NCBI GenBank assembly: GCA_964023275.1
Contig: OZ029915.1
Location: 4,604,985 to 4,668,984 of the forward strand
Direction: 5' to 3'
Origin: Norana najaformis
Taxonomy: Eukaryota > Annelida > Clitellata > Crassiclitellata > Hormogastridae
DNA: 64,000 bases
The position numbers and the translations under genes are program-made. The notes under the pieces were generated by a model. The model saw only the letters and a program-made list of their open reading frames with translations, was not told the DNA's origin and did not search any database. Within the stretch, counting starts at the first letter, position 1; every line of letters begins with the position of its first letter. Below are positions 24,118 to 36,345 of this stretch, piece after piece.

Positions 24118-24700
24118 TCCAACAAACGAAAGCTAAGTCGTGAGGATCAGCTCAGTCAAGACAAAATCGATAGGCAGGAGGGTCAGATTCGATTCTAGGT
24201 CAAGATCCAAGAGTCAGGCAGACAGACAGTCGGACGGCTACGATGGACAGTGTTGTGGTTGGATCGGCAGGACAGACGGGAGAAGAGGAGGAATCACTTC
24301 TTCGTGGACATTCTAAATTTAGACAAACGTCAGCGAAACAAGTCAGTTGCAAGACCTCCACTTCAAGTAAAAGTCAGAATTCCCAATTTAATTGATTAAT
24401 TAATTAAATAAAAACATGCGAGGAGATGTCCATAGGTTTAGTCTAAAGATTGGATCTCCGGAAGAGGATGCTTTCAATACGGAGTGACAGATCTGCGCAA
24501 GGAGTGAAGTGTTGGTGAGTTCGTAAGATGGGTCAGATAATTGTCGTAATCCTGGTGGGAATTCATTCCAGATGGGTGGAGCAGCTACGAACTGGAAAAC
24601 AACACTTCGTCAACTACTACGGTCGTCCGTGTTGACACGAAGGGCAAGTTATTCCAGGGAGAAGACTAAGAGCACACCCCCAATTGGGGTGGGGTGGCCG
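24118..24700 (-). mobile_element. LINE-A fragment with reverse-transcriptase C-terminus
   Basis: On the minus strand it reads FVAAPPIWNEFPPGLRQLSD then PSYELTNTSLLAQI, matching the RT C-terminal (AP.IWN.LP..LR) of CR1/L2-like elements, followed by the shared 3' UTR. It is 5'-truncated with stops, so not active. Confidence 0.8.
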
Positions 24701-26150
24701 AACGTAGTTGGGGTATATTAATGGATTGTTATGCTTTCGTTTATATTGGAGGCACATTACACGTTTCGAGCCAAGAGGGTATATAAACGCTGCGCTCAGC
24801 AACCTTTAATACAGCGACATAGGCTCATCGCGCTTTCTCGTGTACTGAACGATCGGTCCTTCTGGTGCAAACTTATCTTCCACTGAAAATCCGAACTCTT
24901 CGCCAGAAACAGCTCCAACAGCTTACTCCATCCTGTCCTGCTTATCTTGAGTCGCCGTTACCTTTTAGATAGCCGAGTTTCAGCGCCTTTTAAGTGATTC
25001 GAAAAGGGCGCTATATAAATTCTCAGATACGCATATACAGGGACACTAAATTTCAGAACTTGGAAGGCACTTGCATCCAAGATCTAGTCACCAAAGTTTC
25101 ACGAAGCTGGACAATACAGTCTGTCGACTGCTTGACGCAACCGGATTGAAATCCACGTCGCAGAAATGAAAGACCGTGCGATCTCTCGTCGCTGTCTGCC
25201 ACAAGATGCTTCCCCGAAGCAACCGCTGGCATTGACACTCCGCCAAATTCTTACCCTTACTACCCTACAAAAAGTACGAAGTCAATGCTTGGTTAGATAC
25301 AATAACGCGTAGTTTTTCTCATTTCCGTTCTCTTCCCTCCGTCCCTCCCTCCCTGTCTATCTGTATGTGTCCGTCCGTCCGTCTATTTCTGTCTCTATCT
25401 GTCTGTCTCTGTCTGTCTGTCTATCTGTCTCTCTGGATATACTCAGATGAGCGTAGCCGCATCCACAATGTGTCGCTGCTCCATCCTGTCCTGGGCCTGG
25501 CGACATGTGCTCTCTGGAATATTGGAAATGCAGATATCGACGAGTATACAGCAGTGTCCGAGCAAAAAGCAGCAACATTCGGATTTATTAAATAGGTTTT
25601 CTCCTACAAGTATTCGAATGTTTGTTTATATAGTTTATAAATTCACGCTCGTCTATATATCACGCCAACAATTGTTTACAATCTCCCTGCTTCCAAGGCC
25701 GACAGTTTCGCTGTTAAAAACATCGTAGACCACGTTCAGTGAGTCTAATGTCCCTGGAAATGAATATTCATCATATTTCCCGTCCGCTGTCAAAAAAGGT
25801 TAAGTGCAAGCGATTTTCCAGTCAATGGTAAACAGGGAAAACGTTTTCCCTGCGTATATCTTGGGATATCGTCACCACCACGACTTGGTCGAGACAAGAT
25901 ATCCCGGCTCCGTCGTGAGATTGATATGGGAGCTTCGGCCCGGATTTGCGCAATAAAGCCTCTGGAACGATTTGATCGTACAAGCGGAAAGAGGGCGGAA
26001 CAAATTCACGCAATTGGACGCAGGCAGCTTATGGGGGTTACACAAAGCAAGGTGTAAGAGCGAGAAAGATGCGCGAAGTGGGACAGGACCACCAGAATAT
26101 ACCAGGGTCGACGTCCAGAAATGAGAGAAACTCGATCGTATCCGCTGGAA
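24701..26150. other. intergenic, no gene seen
   Basis: Includes a GGGCGCTATATAAATTCTCAG element end at 25,008-25,028 and a GTCCGTCC/TCTGTCTG run at 25,340-25,432. The rest is unique. Confidence 0.5.
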
Positions 26151-26154
26151 AGGT

Positions 26155-26235
26155 AAAAATCTAATCTAAGCTATGAACTTTTGTAGCGCCACTGTAATCA
26201 TGTTCGAGGCATAAGTCAATGGTCGCTACTAAGCA
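26155..26235 (-). mobile_element. retroelement tail remnant
   Basis: TCTAATCTAAGCTATGAACT and TTTGTAGCGCCACTGTAATC, the reverse of the GATTAGATT-tailed 3' end seen at 1,740. Confidence 0.5.
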
Positions 26236-26883
26236 CAATCGTTATGTAAGCAAATTCCAGGATGAACCCGGTCGAAAGCCAAGCAGGAAATCCAAGAAGA
26301 TTCGGAAACGGCCTACGGAGGAAACCAGTCCAGGAAATGCGTGTGTGTGCGTGTGAAATGAATCAAGGAAGAAAAACAGACAGACGGACGGAAAGAGACA
26401 AGAAGACATACAAAGATAAACACAGGTCGACAGGTAATGAAACAGAGAGGCACAGACAAGGGCGGCCGATATCTCGTGGTTATAAAGGCCGCTCGCCCCG
26501 TGAGCTTCTCCGTTGCATTGTGTCTTGAATCGAATGCAGTGACCCGGAAATTATAAGCAGACGGCGTAGCGTTCGATTCTATTCGTCTCTGCTGGAAGCT
26601 GCTATCTATGTCGGGACAGCCGGAACGAATGCAGTTACACGATACTCACTGACGACATTAATAAACATTAGAATAATGTGCTCACTGTGAGGCCTACGAT
26701 GCATTAACATAGTCTGTCAGTAAGATCAAGTATGCTCACATTAGGTGTAAGATGCACATTACCATGCTATGAACTGTCGTAGGCACAAAATGTTAGTCAT
26801 CCCACAAAGCGTTGTAACTCAGCGACTGTGTTAGCAGGGCCATGCCTTCCTTTTCATTTCTCTCAGCTTAAGCACTACCCACC

Positions 26884-26890
26884 CTAACAG

Positions 26891-26929
<39 letters not shown>

Positions 26930-26948
26930 GTCTGTCTGTCTCTCTCTC
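26884..26948. repeat. (TC)n microsatellite
   Basis: About 18 TC units followed by TGTCTGTCTGTC. Confidence 0.9.
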
Positions 26949-26959
26949 ACTCTGGCAAC

Positions 26960-27395
26960 CGGACTTGGTTCTTGACATGGCACCCTTGGACAACCCCGAT
27001 GACTTGACACAGCGCTCGTGAATAAGCTGATGCCCTGCGCTTAGCTCCTCCTCTTCTTTCTCCTCCTCCTCCTCTTTCTTGTAAGTAGCGCTTTGGAGTT
27101 TCGAGTTTACGATTACGACCATGTTAGCACTTACATCCTTACTAAAATCTTAAATCTTTCAAATTTTACCCTGATCCATCCAATCCGCGGCCTTTCCATT
27201 TATCTCAACCTAAACATAACCCACCACACCTGCTCCTCCGCCTCCTCTCTCTGGTCACAACGGATCTTGTTATTAATGCGTTACCTCCAGACAATCCCTC
27301 TGACTTGACGCAGCGCTTGTGAATAAGCTGGTGCCTGTGTGTAGCTTATAAGTAGAGCTCTTGAAAGTTTCGAATTTACGGCTTACGATTACGAT
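26960..27395 (+). mobile_element. two LINE-A 3' ends in tandem, plus strand
   Basis: TGACTTGACACAGCGC..GTGAATAAGCTGATG with a CGAGTTTACGATTACGA end occurs at 26,995-27,120, and a second copy ends at 27,395 with GAATTTACGGCTTACGATTA. The first is interrupted by a TCCTCCTCC run. Confidence 0.65.
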
Positions 27396-27459
27396 CAAGT
27401 TTAAAACTGAGCATTTGTATAGGCCTAAATGGTGTACTCCAATAATAACAGGCATAATA

Positions 27460-27535
27460 ATGATGATGATGATGATGATGATGATGACGATGATGATGAT
27501 GAGATGATGATGATAATGATAACAATAATAAATAC
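27460..27535. repeat. (GAT)n trinucleotide repeat
   Basis: About 15 imperfect ATG units. Confidence 0.9.
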
Positions 27536-28885
27536 TCCAAAAACAACAATAGACGATTAATTTAGCGCCAGAGGACGGCCAAAGCCGAACAAATGCGCTC
27601 CACATGAAAACAATGTAGTCAATAAAATAGACCTAATGGTCTTCAACAAAGCATCCTCAGTAATTGGAGCTTCTAAGCTTAAGGGTTTGAGCATTTTTGC
27701 ACGTACGCACACACACAATTACCCATAAACTTACAAGTGTGTGTGTGTGTGTGTGTGTGCCTGTGCCTGTGTGTCGCTATTTGCAGCGATTTCCGCGGGA
27801 TTAATGGCCAGAAAACGCGGCCTGTGGCTCTTCAGCTGATAATATTGACCGAATTGCAATAAAAACGATATAAACCGTTCATACTCTTTGAACGACCCGC
27901 CGACCGACACTGCGTTACACTTACTGTCTAAAAGCGAACAGAATCGGATGATGTGACGCTGCTGGTGCTGCTGCTGGTGCTGCTGCTGGCGACATCTGTT
28001 GGCGTTCGTCGACGTCTGACATCCGGCCAAATTTGTCTCGACGATTTATAAAAGTAAACATTTGCTGCGGCGCTGAGGTCTCGCGACCGGCGCATGGGCG
28101 ATAATAGAGGTCCCGGTAAGTTTAAGCGATGGACTGCCACGACCCGTGCCACAGACGAGGAAATTATTTAGAATTACGGAAACATCTGCTGGCGACATCT
28201 TGCGTATGGTATTCACGTCAGTCGTGAAACCGGTTTGCAACAAAACGAATCGAAACAGAACCGTATAAATCTGCGGAGATAACGGCTGTCCGGCATATCG
28301 CTGTCGGTGACGTCGATCGCGCGTCCTGCGGCCATTTTGTGGTCACGAGGAGGGAGGGTTCTGCGCGGGATTAGTTGACACAAGTGACGTAATTTATCAA
28401 GAACTCTTTCAGGGCTCGGGTAGGAAAAGCAGACGACCATTCACGCCAGGAGCTCAAAATACAAATGGTGAACGGTAGTCGTCACCGTGAAAAAAGAAAA
28501 TAAAGCGCTAAATAAATAGTAATGCATCTTCTCCTGTAGCTCAGACGTGTGTAGCAGATCTGCATCTTTTATGATGTTTTGGTATGGATGAGCGATGCGC
28601 GTTTGATCTTATTTGTATGTATGCAAATGCGCGTATGAATACATATCTGATCGGATGTATAGAAAAGACGTACCGTATCTAGACGAGACCTATAGGCCCA
28701 GAGGCACGTTAATGTCACCTGCAGGTATTCGTCATCTCCGACAGCCATGATCTGGCATTCTCTTTGATGTACGACCTGAAAACTGGTGTCCATAATCTCA
28801 TCACGCACGTCGTCAGCAAGAAGCCGCCGGTCTTTTCCATTAGCTTTTATGACAGATACAAGTACAGAATACATCACAAGCCTAA
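27536..28885. other. unique CpG-rich sequence, no gene seen
   Basis: Contains a (TG)n run at 27,739-27,758 and a GCTGCTGGT repeat at 27,958-27,990. Open frames on the minus strand overlap without a domain. Lack of repeats from 27,780 to 28,450 is unusual for this half of the window. Confidence 0.45.
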
Positions 28886-29366
28886 ATACATACATACATA
28901 CATACATACACGCATACATACATACATACATGCATGCATACATACATACATACACGCATGCATACATACATGCATGCATACATACATACATACATACACG
29001 CATACATACATACATGCATGCATACATACATACATACATACACGCATACATACATACATGCATGCATACATACATACATACATACACGCATACATACATA
29101 CATGCATACATACATACATACATACATACACGCATACATACATACATGCATGCATACATACATACACGCATACATACATACATGCATGCATACATACATA
29201 CATACACGCATACATACATACATGCATGCATACATACATACATACATACACGCATACATACATACATGCATGCATACATACATACTTACATACACGCCTA
29301 AATACATACATACATACATACACGCATGCATACATACATACGTACATACATACATAGGCCTACATG
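28886..29366. repeat. (CATA)n array with 44-bp higher-order unit
   Basis: The marker CACGC recurs at 28,909, 28,953, 28,997, 29,041, 29,085 and 29,129, exactly 44 bases apart, then at 29,165, 29,205, 29,249, 29,293 and 29,321. Each unit also carries a CATGCATGCATA block. Confidence 0.9.
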
Positions 29367-29539
29367 ATACATATACCCCTCCCATCAGAATTACTACATT
29401 ATTATCTGATCCATCATAAAACTCACCACTTCATTTCTGGCAACATCCGCGCAAGTCTTATACTCAAAACACTCCTCTTCCGCAGATCCTATCCTGAATC
29501 CTCTTCTTTCCCTTGTCTGTCCTGCGAATCAAATTAAAA

Positions 29540-29680
29540 ACACCACTTTTGAATCTTGACCTCGAACAGAACCCTTTTTGCCTATGGATTTTGTTTTGAC
29601 TGAGCGCCTGTGAATAAGCTGATTCCCGCAACTTAGTATTCGCTGCATCTCGAGTTTACGATTACGATTACAAACATACG
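29540..29680 (+). mobile_element. LINE-A 3' end, plus strand
   Basis: TTGTTTTGACTGAGCGCCTG, TGAATAAGCTGATTCCCG and CTCGAGTTTACGATTACGAT. Confidence 0.75.
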
Positions 29681-30589
29681 TACATACAGCTGTACATACC
29701 ATCCACTGTTACCTAGTTTTTATCGGCGTTTATTTCCCATGTGCTCTGAGTTTCGCGGTGTTGTTATAAGCGGTTGTCCCAGCCGTCAGAGTGTGATGAC
29801 ATTTGCCTAACTGATGGCGGAGGATTGGTATTTTTCCAGGCGATGTTTATAAATAAACTCGTTACGTAAACGGACGTGTATTAGTGATGGATATATACAA
29901 ATTTATGCCTGCCGTATCGTTCCTCTGACGGGAGCCGAATAAGCACAATTCCGTCCATTTCTTCGACCGATACGTCGTCCATCGTTATGCTGTAGCCGAC
30001 AGCAATTGAAACGGACACCAAAACAAATGTTTTTTAAGGTCGACGAACCCTCGACGAAAATTGTCGAAAACACGTATCGACATTCGGCTCAGACGTTTGC
30101 AGCACGACTGGGTTTTCCGTTAAATAACAAGATAGACATATCTCTGCCAAGTGTCGCATAGTGTATCCCCAATCACATGTCTGGCTCAATCTCCTGTATC
30201 ATTCTTTCCTTTTATCTCCTGTCTTTCCCTTTATCTCTGGACGGCGAGTATGACCGAGTCTCCGGCTTTATTTCTGTCCGATTTCGGTGTCTTTGTCTCC
30301 TGTATACCTTCTTAGTACAGTAGACATGTATGCCATGCACTGCCCTGCCTGCCTATATTCGCCCCTGTTTATGTTTGACCGTTTTTCTGTCTGTCTGTAT
30401 TTATATTTCCGTGTCACTTTCTATTTCGTATGATAACGCATACATGTGTATAATATACCGTATATTATATATATCGCTACTACCCATGAATCATACATAT
30501 GTATATAACATATATTATACATACACCAATGTGTGTGTGTTGTTCTTTGAATGTCTGTCCGTCCGTCCGTCTGTCTACCCATCTGCTTC
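29681..30589. other. intergenic, no gene seen
   Basis: Unique sequence; short ATATATTATACAT and GTCCGTCCGTC runs near 30,460-30,580. Confidence 0.45.
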
Positions 30590-31017
30590 TCCGCTTCAGA
30601 CACATCTTTCCTGTTGAGTGGCGTATTAGGCATAAAATTGCATGCTTGACCTTTAAGGGTAAGAGCACCGAACTTCCATCATATCTTAATACTTTGCTGA
30701 CTCCATATCGCCTTCCCATATTCTTGCGTTCTTCTGATACTGGTTTGTTGCAAGAACCTAGGTTCAGGACAAATGTAGGATCACGTGCCTTTAGCTGCTG
30801 CGCTCCTCGCATTTGGAATCGTCTGCTACAAAAGCCCCTATTCTTGCAAACTCGCTATCGTCTTTTAAATCACTTCTTAAGACTAACTACTTCACCTTGG
30901 CTTTTGCATGATTCCATCTTGGCTCCTAGCGAACACATCCGCGCCTCAGATACAGGTGAACTGACATTGCACGAGTTACAAGTGCTTTAAATAAATAAAT
31001 AAAAATAAATAAAAATC
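30590..31017 (+). mobile_element. LINE-B: 5'-truncated non-LTR reverse transcriptase C-terminus
   Basis: The frame reads FPVEWRIRHKIACLTFKG, LPSYLNTLLTPYRLPIFLRS, SDTGLLQEPRFRTNVGSRAF, APRIWNRLLQKPLF. This is the familiar PV..RI.YK...L.F K, PSYL..LL.PY, APR.WN.LP C-terminal pattern of CR1/L2-like retrotransposons. It ends with a 3' UTR (GTTACAAGTGCTTTAAATAA) and an AAATAAATAAA tail. The frame is open from 30,499 but lacks the catalytic domain, so it is a dead 5'-truncated copy. Confidence 0.85.
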
Positions 31018-31805
31018 TTTATCCTGCTTGGGTTTCTGCCCTTATACCTACTTCTATCCACGGTGTACCTCCAATTCTTCTATATATCTTTCTGTGTGTC
31101 TGTCATTACGCCTGTATGTCGTTCTGCCAATTCGTGTGTGTCCTGCATTGGTTACTGACGAACTTTCGGCACCTCCCGTATACTTCGTCTCACCAGATTC
31201 TTTTTCTTTCCACTTCAAGGTTTCGCTGGTTTTCTCGACCATGATGTCGATCACAGTCCTTCGCTTTCGACCTGACTAAACTTCAGCCAGTTACAACTTT
31301 AAACAGTGACTGTCTCTAAATTGCAAAACTTCGCCATCGAACTATCACACTCCGCTAAAGACATTCCTTCGAGGAATTCGTCTTCTTTGTGAATTATTCC
31401 AATAACTCCTCCCCTCCTCCTGCCCCTCTTCTTCTCCTTAACTTAATTTATGCTTGAATGGTAAGAAAACGTTTTGCTGCATACATTTAATTCTACTGCA
31501 GAAAACGTAAAATCGCTTTTTCTCTTTGCAAAACATCGTTTAGCAAGTGTGCATTTTTTAAAATGGAGTTTCTGCGGCATTAATTTTTAACAGGAACTGT
31601 CTAGAAATTTAAATTTCGTTTCTACTGTTGTCGCGATTAAAATGTTTTTTAGTCTCGTTCAAGTTTTTAAAAATTTAGTTACTTTAACAATTTAGGGGCA
31701 TGTTTTTTGGTTCACAGTGTATATGCCTATACACTAGGATTTCTATTCCTAAAGTCGATAAGCAATTTTTTGCTAATATTCAAGTTTTTAACTGGATTCC
31801 TTAAG
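31018..31805. other. intergenic, no gene seen
   Basis: Unique sequence, becoming T/A-rich after 31,480. No exon recognised. Confidence 0.45.
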
Positions 31806-31985
31806 GGAAACGGAGGAAGGGAACACCAAGGAAGAACTGGCCAGAGATCATCAGAGACAACCTTGGATGTTGGGAGATGTCGTGGGACGAGGCAGGAAGG
31901 CTGAGGGTCGACAGAGATGAATCGAGAAGCTGCGTTGCCCGATGGGCACACCAGCACATGAAGCAAAGATCTTAGAGTCATGAAG
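31806..31985 (+). mobile_element. non-LTR retrotransposon ORF C-terminal fragment
   Basis: Reads GKRRKGTPRKNWPEIIRDNL, GCWEMSWDEAGRLRVDRDES, CVARWAHQHMKQRS then TAG. The GKR.RG.PR..W...I..DL....SW.EA.RLA.DR..WR pattern ends many L1/RTE-like endonuclease-RT proteins. A TAA lies just before it, so it is a truncated piece from a family different from LINE-A and LINE-B. Confidence 0.75.
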
Positions 31986-32185
31986 GACTAAGAACTAAGT
32001 AAGTATGTGAATAATTATAGAACCTGTACATGAGTAGGGATATTTCGATGCTTCTATGTCAACCACAGTAACTTCAACATATGCTTACCTTTCAGACTTG
32101 TAACCACTCCTTTCCTGCCATTTCGCGAGTAACACACACTGCACTTGGCAACAAGGGCTTTTCCTGTCGCTGGTGTACGGTAAGG

Positions 32186-32415
32186 GTGTAGATTTTGCCC
32201 CTAATCCCGATTGGCATGAAAGTTTATCCGAAGATAGCTCTCCAAATAAATAGTCCAACGCACCTATTCCCGACTTCGCAAACGATCCGGCGATTTTCTA
32301 TGAATTTTTAAAGTTCCAAGAAAACTAATGGAGAATGGCTGATCTTTACGCAAATTACGGAAGTGGCCATCTTTCCAAGGATGTTTGAACTCAAGGTGGT
32401 GAACTTTTGTAGCGC
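32186..32415 (+). repeat. left arm of a 230-bp inverted repeat pair
   Basis: From GGGTGTAGATTTTGCCCCTA to GGTGAACTTTTGTAGCGC. The reverse complement of 34,643-34,868 matches over the whole length with roughly ten differences. Confidence 0.95.
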
Positions 32416-34259
32416 ATCAACGCTTTAAAGTACACAAAACGACCCTCTTGTTATCCGGAAGTGGTCACACACAGCATAATAAAATCAATATTGAAACTTC
32501 TGCAGCGCAATCAGCCAGAAGCTTTATAAATGTTTTAAAATGTGTCCGTAATTAAAACTTAAAATTATAAAAGACTGAAATAGTTTTGAAATTATAAAAT
32601 ACTTATAATACACTGTCTAATTGTGTATTATTTTGAACTTCAAGAATAATCACTGCATAATTGTTTTGTGTTATTTCTGGATTCAGCACTGTCTAATTGT
32701 GTATTATTTTGAACTTCAAGAATGATCGCTGCATAATTGTGTAGCTTCTTTAATTTTTTTCCCATAATTTTTTGGAAGCTGAGAAGTAGTGACCAAATGC
32801 GTCACTTCTCAGTTACCTAATGTATTCATTTGGGTGGCTCATTCGTCAGCAGAGTTCATCCAAATTTTTAACTTGGGATGGGATGTAGAGAGGGTTTCTT
32901 TCTTGTCATGTTTCATTCACTTTCCTCTTTCCGTGTCTGTCTGCCATTGTGTTGTGTGTTGCTTTTGCTGTCTCTCTATTTGTATGCCAGTCTGTCCCTT
33001 CGATTGTCAGCAGTTAACAAAACCTTATGAAACTGTTTCTGCTTGTGCACAGTTTTTTCTTCACCTGTGTCTGTCTTTGTTTCTCTCCCACTTTGTACCT
33101 TTGTCTGGCCTACATTGTGCATGTATCGCCTTTTCAGTGTCTTTTTCCATGTGCATAAAGAACAGAAAGTACTGTCTTATGTTGCCTGTGTTTAAGTGTC
33201 ACTGTGCTTCTGCCTGTGCCTTCATCTTTTTGTTCGTCCTTGTACCTCCTACATGTATCTCTCTTGATATTTCTGACTAGCCTCTGCTTCTCATTTGTAG
33301 TGCTGTCTTGATCCCTGCATATGTCTGGTCATCTGTGTGTCGATGTGTCTGTCTACACCTATGTCAAACTTGTTACATTCTCTGTACCTGTAGCTGCTTC
33401 ATTTTCTTAGAAGAAGTGCAATAAGAGTTACAACTGTTTACAAAAATTACAAATTCAACAAGGATTTTTAAGGACTGTTCTCATAGCTGAAAGCGAATGA
33501 GCCGTGGAGACCTTCTTGCCAACACCTTCACATAGTGGTCTCTGGGCATGCATATATTCATTTGTTGCATGGCAAAGATTGGCAAATTAAAATGATATCT
33601 CTGTAGTGGCTTACTCTGCATAGATACCGGATTAAACAGGCGATCTTGTATGCGATTGTGTGGCCAGTATGGATTACTTACAGCAGATCTATAACAGTTC
33701 TATGTTCAGTTTAGTTAAAAGGTTTGTGTATTAAAACTTTGTTGTTTCGAAACTGGGTGTTCTACATTGAAAATCCTCTGATATACCACGGAGGTCGGAC
33801 CGCATGATATCTTCTCCGGTTCCTTGCCACGGACACACTAGGAGCCAGAGGGCCAAGTTCACGACAGCTTAATGTGCAAGGCATAACGATTCACCTTGTT
33901 AAACGTTTATACATGTCCTAGGCACATAAGTTTATAGTAGATCCATGACTAGTAAAGTTATAAACTACTCCTTTGACTGCAAGAAATGCTTGATAACAAA
34001 CCAGCCCCTTTTTGAATCCAAACTGCAAGTCGGATGCAAATAAGTAGGTGCCATAATGGTCTAGCACATTTAAAAGAGTTTAGATAAATTTCACATGTGA
34101 TGCATCGATTCTTATTACTTTTGCTGTTATCTAAGGTCGACTCCTTCTCCAAAGGTATGATGATGCCTAGGCCAAAATTTGTTGGAACTTTGCCATGCAC
34201 AAGCATTTGGTTGAATAGAAGTGACAGTATATTTTATCTCATTCATGTTGCATTTACGG
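32416..34259. other. spacer between inverted arms, first part; no gene recognised
   Basis: A direct repeat of CACTGTCTAATTGTGTATTA (32,610 and 32,687, 77 bases apart) lies at the left. The plus-strand open frame 32,789-33,280 is Cys/Phe/Ser-rich low-complexity sequence (TGTCT-rich) and is not recognised as a protein. Confidence 0.45.
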
Positions 34260-34269
34260 CAAGATAATA

Positions 34270-34560
34270 TCCGACGATGTCACCGCTCCGCTGCGGGACG
34301 ATCTTTACTGGTTGCGCGTCCCGCAGCGGATCACTGACAGGCTGTGTCTGATGACATACAAAGCCTTAAATGGCGGTGCTCAGGACAATCTACTCGATTT
34401 CTGCACTCGACCACCGGATATACACATTTGAAACATGGCTAAAAACTTTCCCTTTCAGCCTACCCTTCGACGGCTGAATGCACTGGTGAATGTACAAAGC
34501 CATTTTTCGACCTCGGTCATGTTACGGCAATAAATAAATTGTTTTATTATTTTATTATTA
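34270..34560 (+). mobile_element. CR1/L2-like reverse transcriptase C-terminal fragment
   Basis: The frame reads DDVTAPLRDDLYWLRVPQRI, TDRLCLMTYKALNGGAQDNL, LDFCTRPPD. It matches the ..VT P.L..LHWLPV..RI..KL..L.YK.L.G.AP.YL pattern of LINE RT ends. The 3' tail (TTTTTCGACCTCGGTCATGT) recurs at 58,295. It lies inside the inverted repeat pair. Confidence 0.8.
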
Positions 34561-34642
34561 TTTTATTATTAGTAGTAGAAGTAAAACAAATAGTCTGTTG
34601 TGACCATAAACTAGATGTGCATTGACGTGATGTTAAAGAATT

Positions 34643-34868
34643 GCGCTACAAAAGTTCACCACCTTGAGTTCAAACATCCTTGGAAAGATGGCCACTTCCG
34701 TAATTTGTGTAAAGACCAGTCCATTAGTTTTCTTGGAACTTTAAAAATTCATAGAAAATCGCCGGATCGTTTGTGGAAGTCGGGATAGGCGCGTTGGACT
34801 AATTATTTGGAGAGCTATCTTCGGGTAAAATTTCATGCCAATCGGGATTAGGGGCAAAATCTACACCC
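34643..34868 (-). repeat. right arm of the 230-bp inverted repeat pair
   Basis: From GCGCTACAAAAGTTCACCAC to GGGGCAAAATCTACACCC, the reverse complement of the left arm. Both arms end inwardly at TTTGTAGCGC. Confidence 0.95.
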
Positions 34869-35451
34869 GTACCTAGTACTACTGGAACACTAGTACTACT
34901 GGAACTGAAAGCACAAAATTTAACTAATTCAAAGTTTATAAAACATTCGAATTACCTTTTAACGGCTACAAACAATAGTGACGTCATTAAGGCAGTTCAC
35001 ACGTCAATCACGTCCCAGTGATGTGCGCAGAGACGTTATGGGTATTATTATGAATATTAATATTCATGATCGGTAAGCAGCGTTACGCCAACTGCAGATC
35101 GTTTGCATAGTGTTGAGTAAGTACTTCCTCAGCACAGATTCTTATATGTAGAGTATGTGTCCTCAGTGTAAGTAAGTATTTGGCCGATAGATCAAAAAAT
35201 GCTAACTTATTCAAATGGACAAACTCTAGTAGCAAAAAATTACAACTGCAGTTTTGCACAAGAACTGAGAAATGTGAAAGGTAACGTTTTCGGCATAAAA
35301 TGCGAACCGAAATTTTCCGGGCCCGCCACGAACTTGGCCCTCCCCGATTAATTCTGTTATAGCTGTAATTTTTGCATATTGGTCATATGACAACCATAAG
35401 AAGTAGCAGTCAAGTATAGTAGGAAAAAAGCACAAATCAACTGGATAAGAT

Positions 35452-35649
35452 ACAGGGGGCCTGCACTTCGTGGCCTTTGCTCTTAAGGATAGGTTTGCTG
35501 GGAGAAAACGGGAGGAAGACTACGGAAATACTGAGAACTTGCTGGTCAAAGGACCCAGACAGTGTTATAAAGAAATCAGGAACAATGAACAGAACAGAAA
35601 GAAATGGCTTCACTTGATTCTGGTGGATCTGCCTGAGAACAAATCGTAG
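35452..35649 (+). other. unassigned 65-codon open frame, coding-like
   Basis: Reads GGLHFVAFALKDRFAGRKRE, NLLVKGPRQCYKEIRNNEQN, RKKWLHLILVDLPENKS then TAG, with an AG just before its start that could be an acceptor (GGATAAGATACAG). The polar, basic composition resembles protein. It may be a last exon or a transposon remnant; no family is recognised. Confidence 0.3.
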
Positions 35650-36094
35650 AAAAAGAGCTTACTTTTACAAGCGTTTTTTAGGTTTTCAGATCGAAAGTTT
35701 CTTCCACGTGACTTTGATAACAAAGGCTTCCTAACTGTAAACACAGACAGGCGAATGTTTCTTCCTCTGAACCATTTTATCCTTAATCCTATTTATCTTT
35801 TATACAAAACCCAATATGTAATCGGACTACTCACTGGCAACGACAGATAGTTGCGGAAAATACAAGGCTCTGAGCGATAATGGTTGTACTCAAACTTTCT
35901 GTTACCAATCCCAAGCTGAAGTTTTTGTAGCATCTCTTATCTTAGGGAGCATTCAGCTGAATTAGGCCCCTATAATGTCCTCCTAAAAGACGATCCCTTC
36001 GCTGTACACGTTGAAGTAGTCCTGCCTGAAACGTCCATAGCAAAGATACGCGCAGTTCATGATAGTAGAACAATGTCAGTCATATCCTTCTTAA

Positions 36095-36345
36095 ATGTAA
36101 ATGTACGCCGTTTTATATAGCGTCAGTATAGTCTCGACCCTGCTCATTTTTCAAAGAATTATTCGGGTGAGATCATTCACCATCGCTGCCTGCTTGAATG
36201 GTCGTCACGCCATTTAAGGCCCCCATGCATGGACAGTGCTAGCTCGAGATCACTATCCGGTTGCGAACCCGGGATCCTCACGCATAGAGGCTCCTTGGCA
36301 ACGCATTTACCGATGTCACTAACTAGGCCAGTATAAGGAGCACCG
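36095..36345. mobile_element. dispersed repeat joined to a tRNA-like element
   Basis: Plus-strand GTAAATGTACGCCG, CTCGACCCTGCTCATTTTTC, CACCATCGCTGCCTGCTTGA, then on the minus strand a B-box-like GGTTCGCAACC near 36,262. The same joined arrangement is seen at 56,870-57,195. Confidence 0.55.

Noticed and set aside
32789..33280. 163-codon plus-strand frame with hydrophobic Cys/Phe/Ser stretches
   Set aside because: TGTCT-rich low-complexity DNA; no signal-peptide-plus-domain structure is recognised and there is no repeat-independent support.
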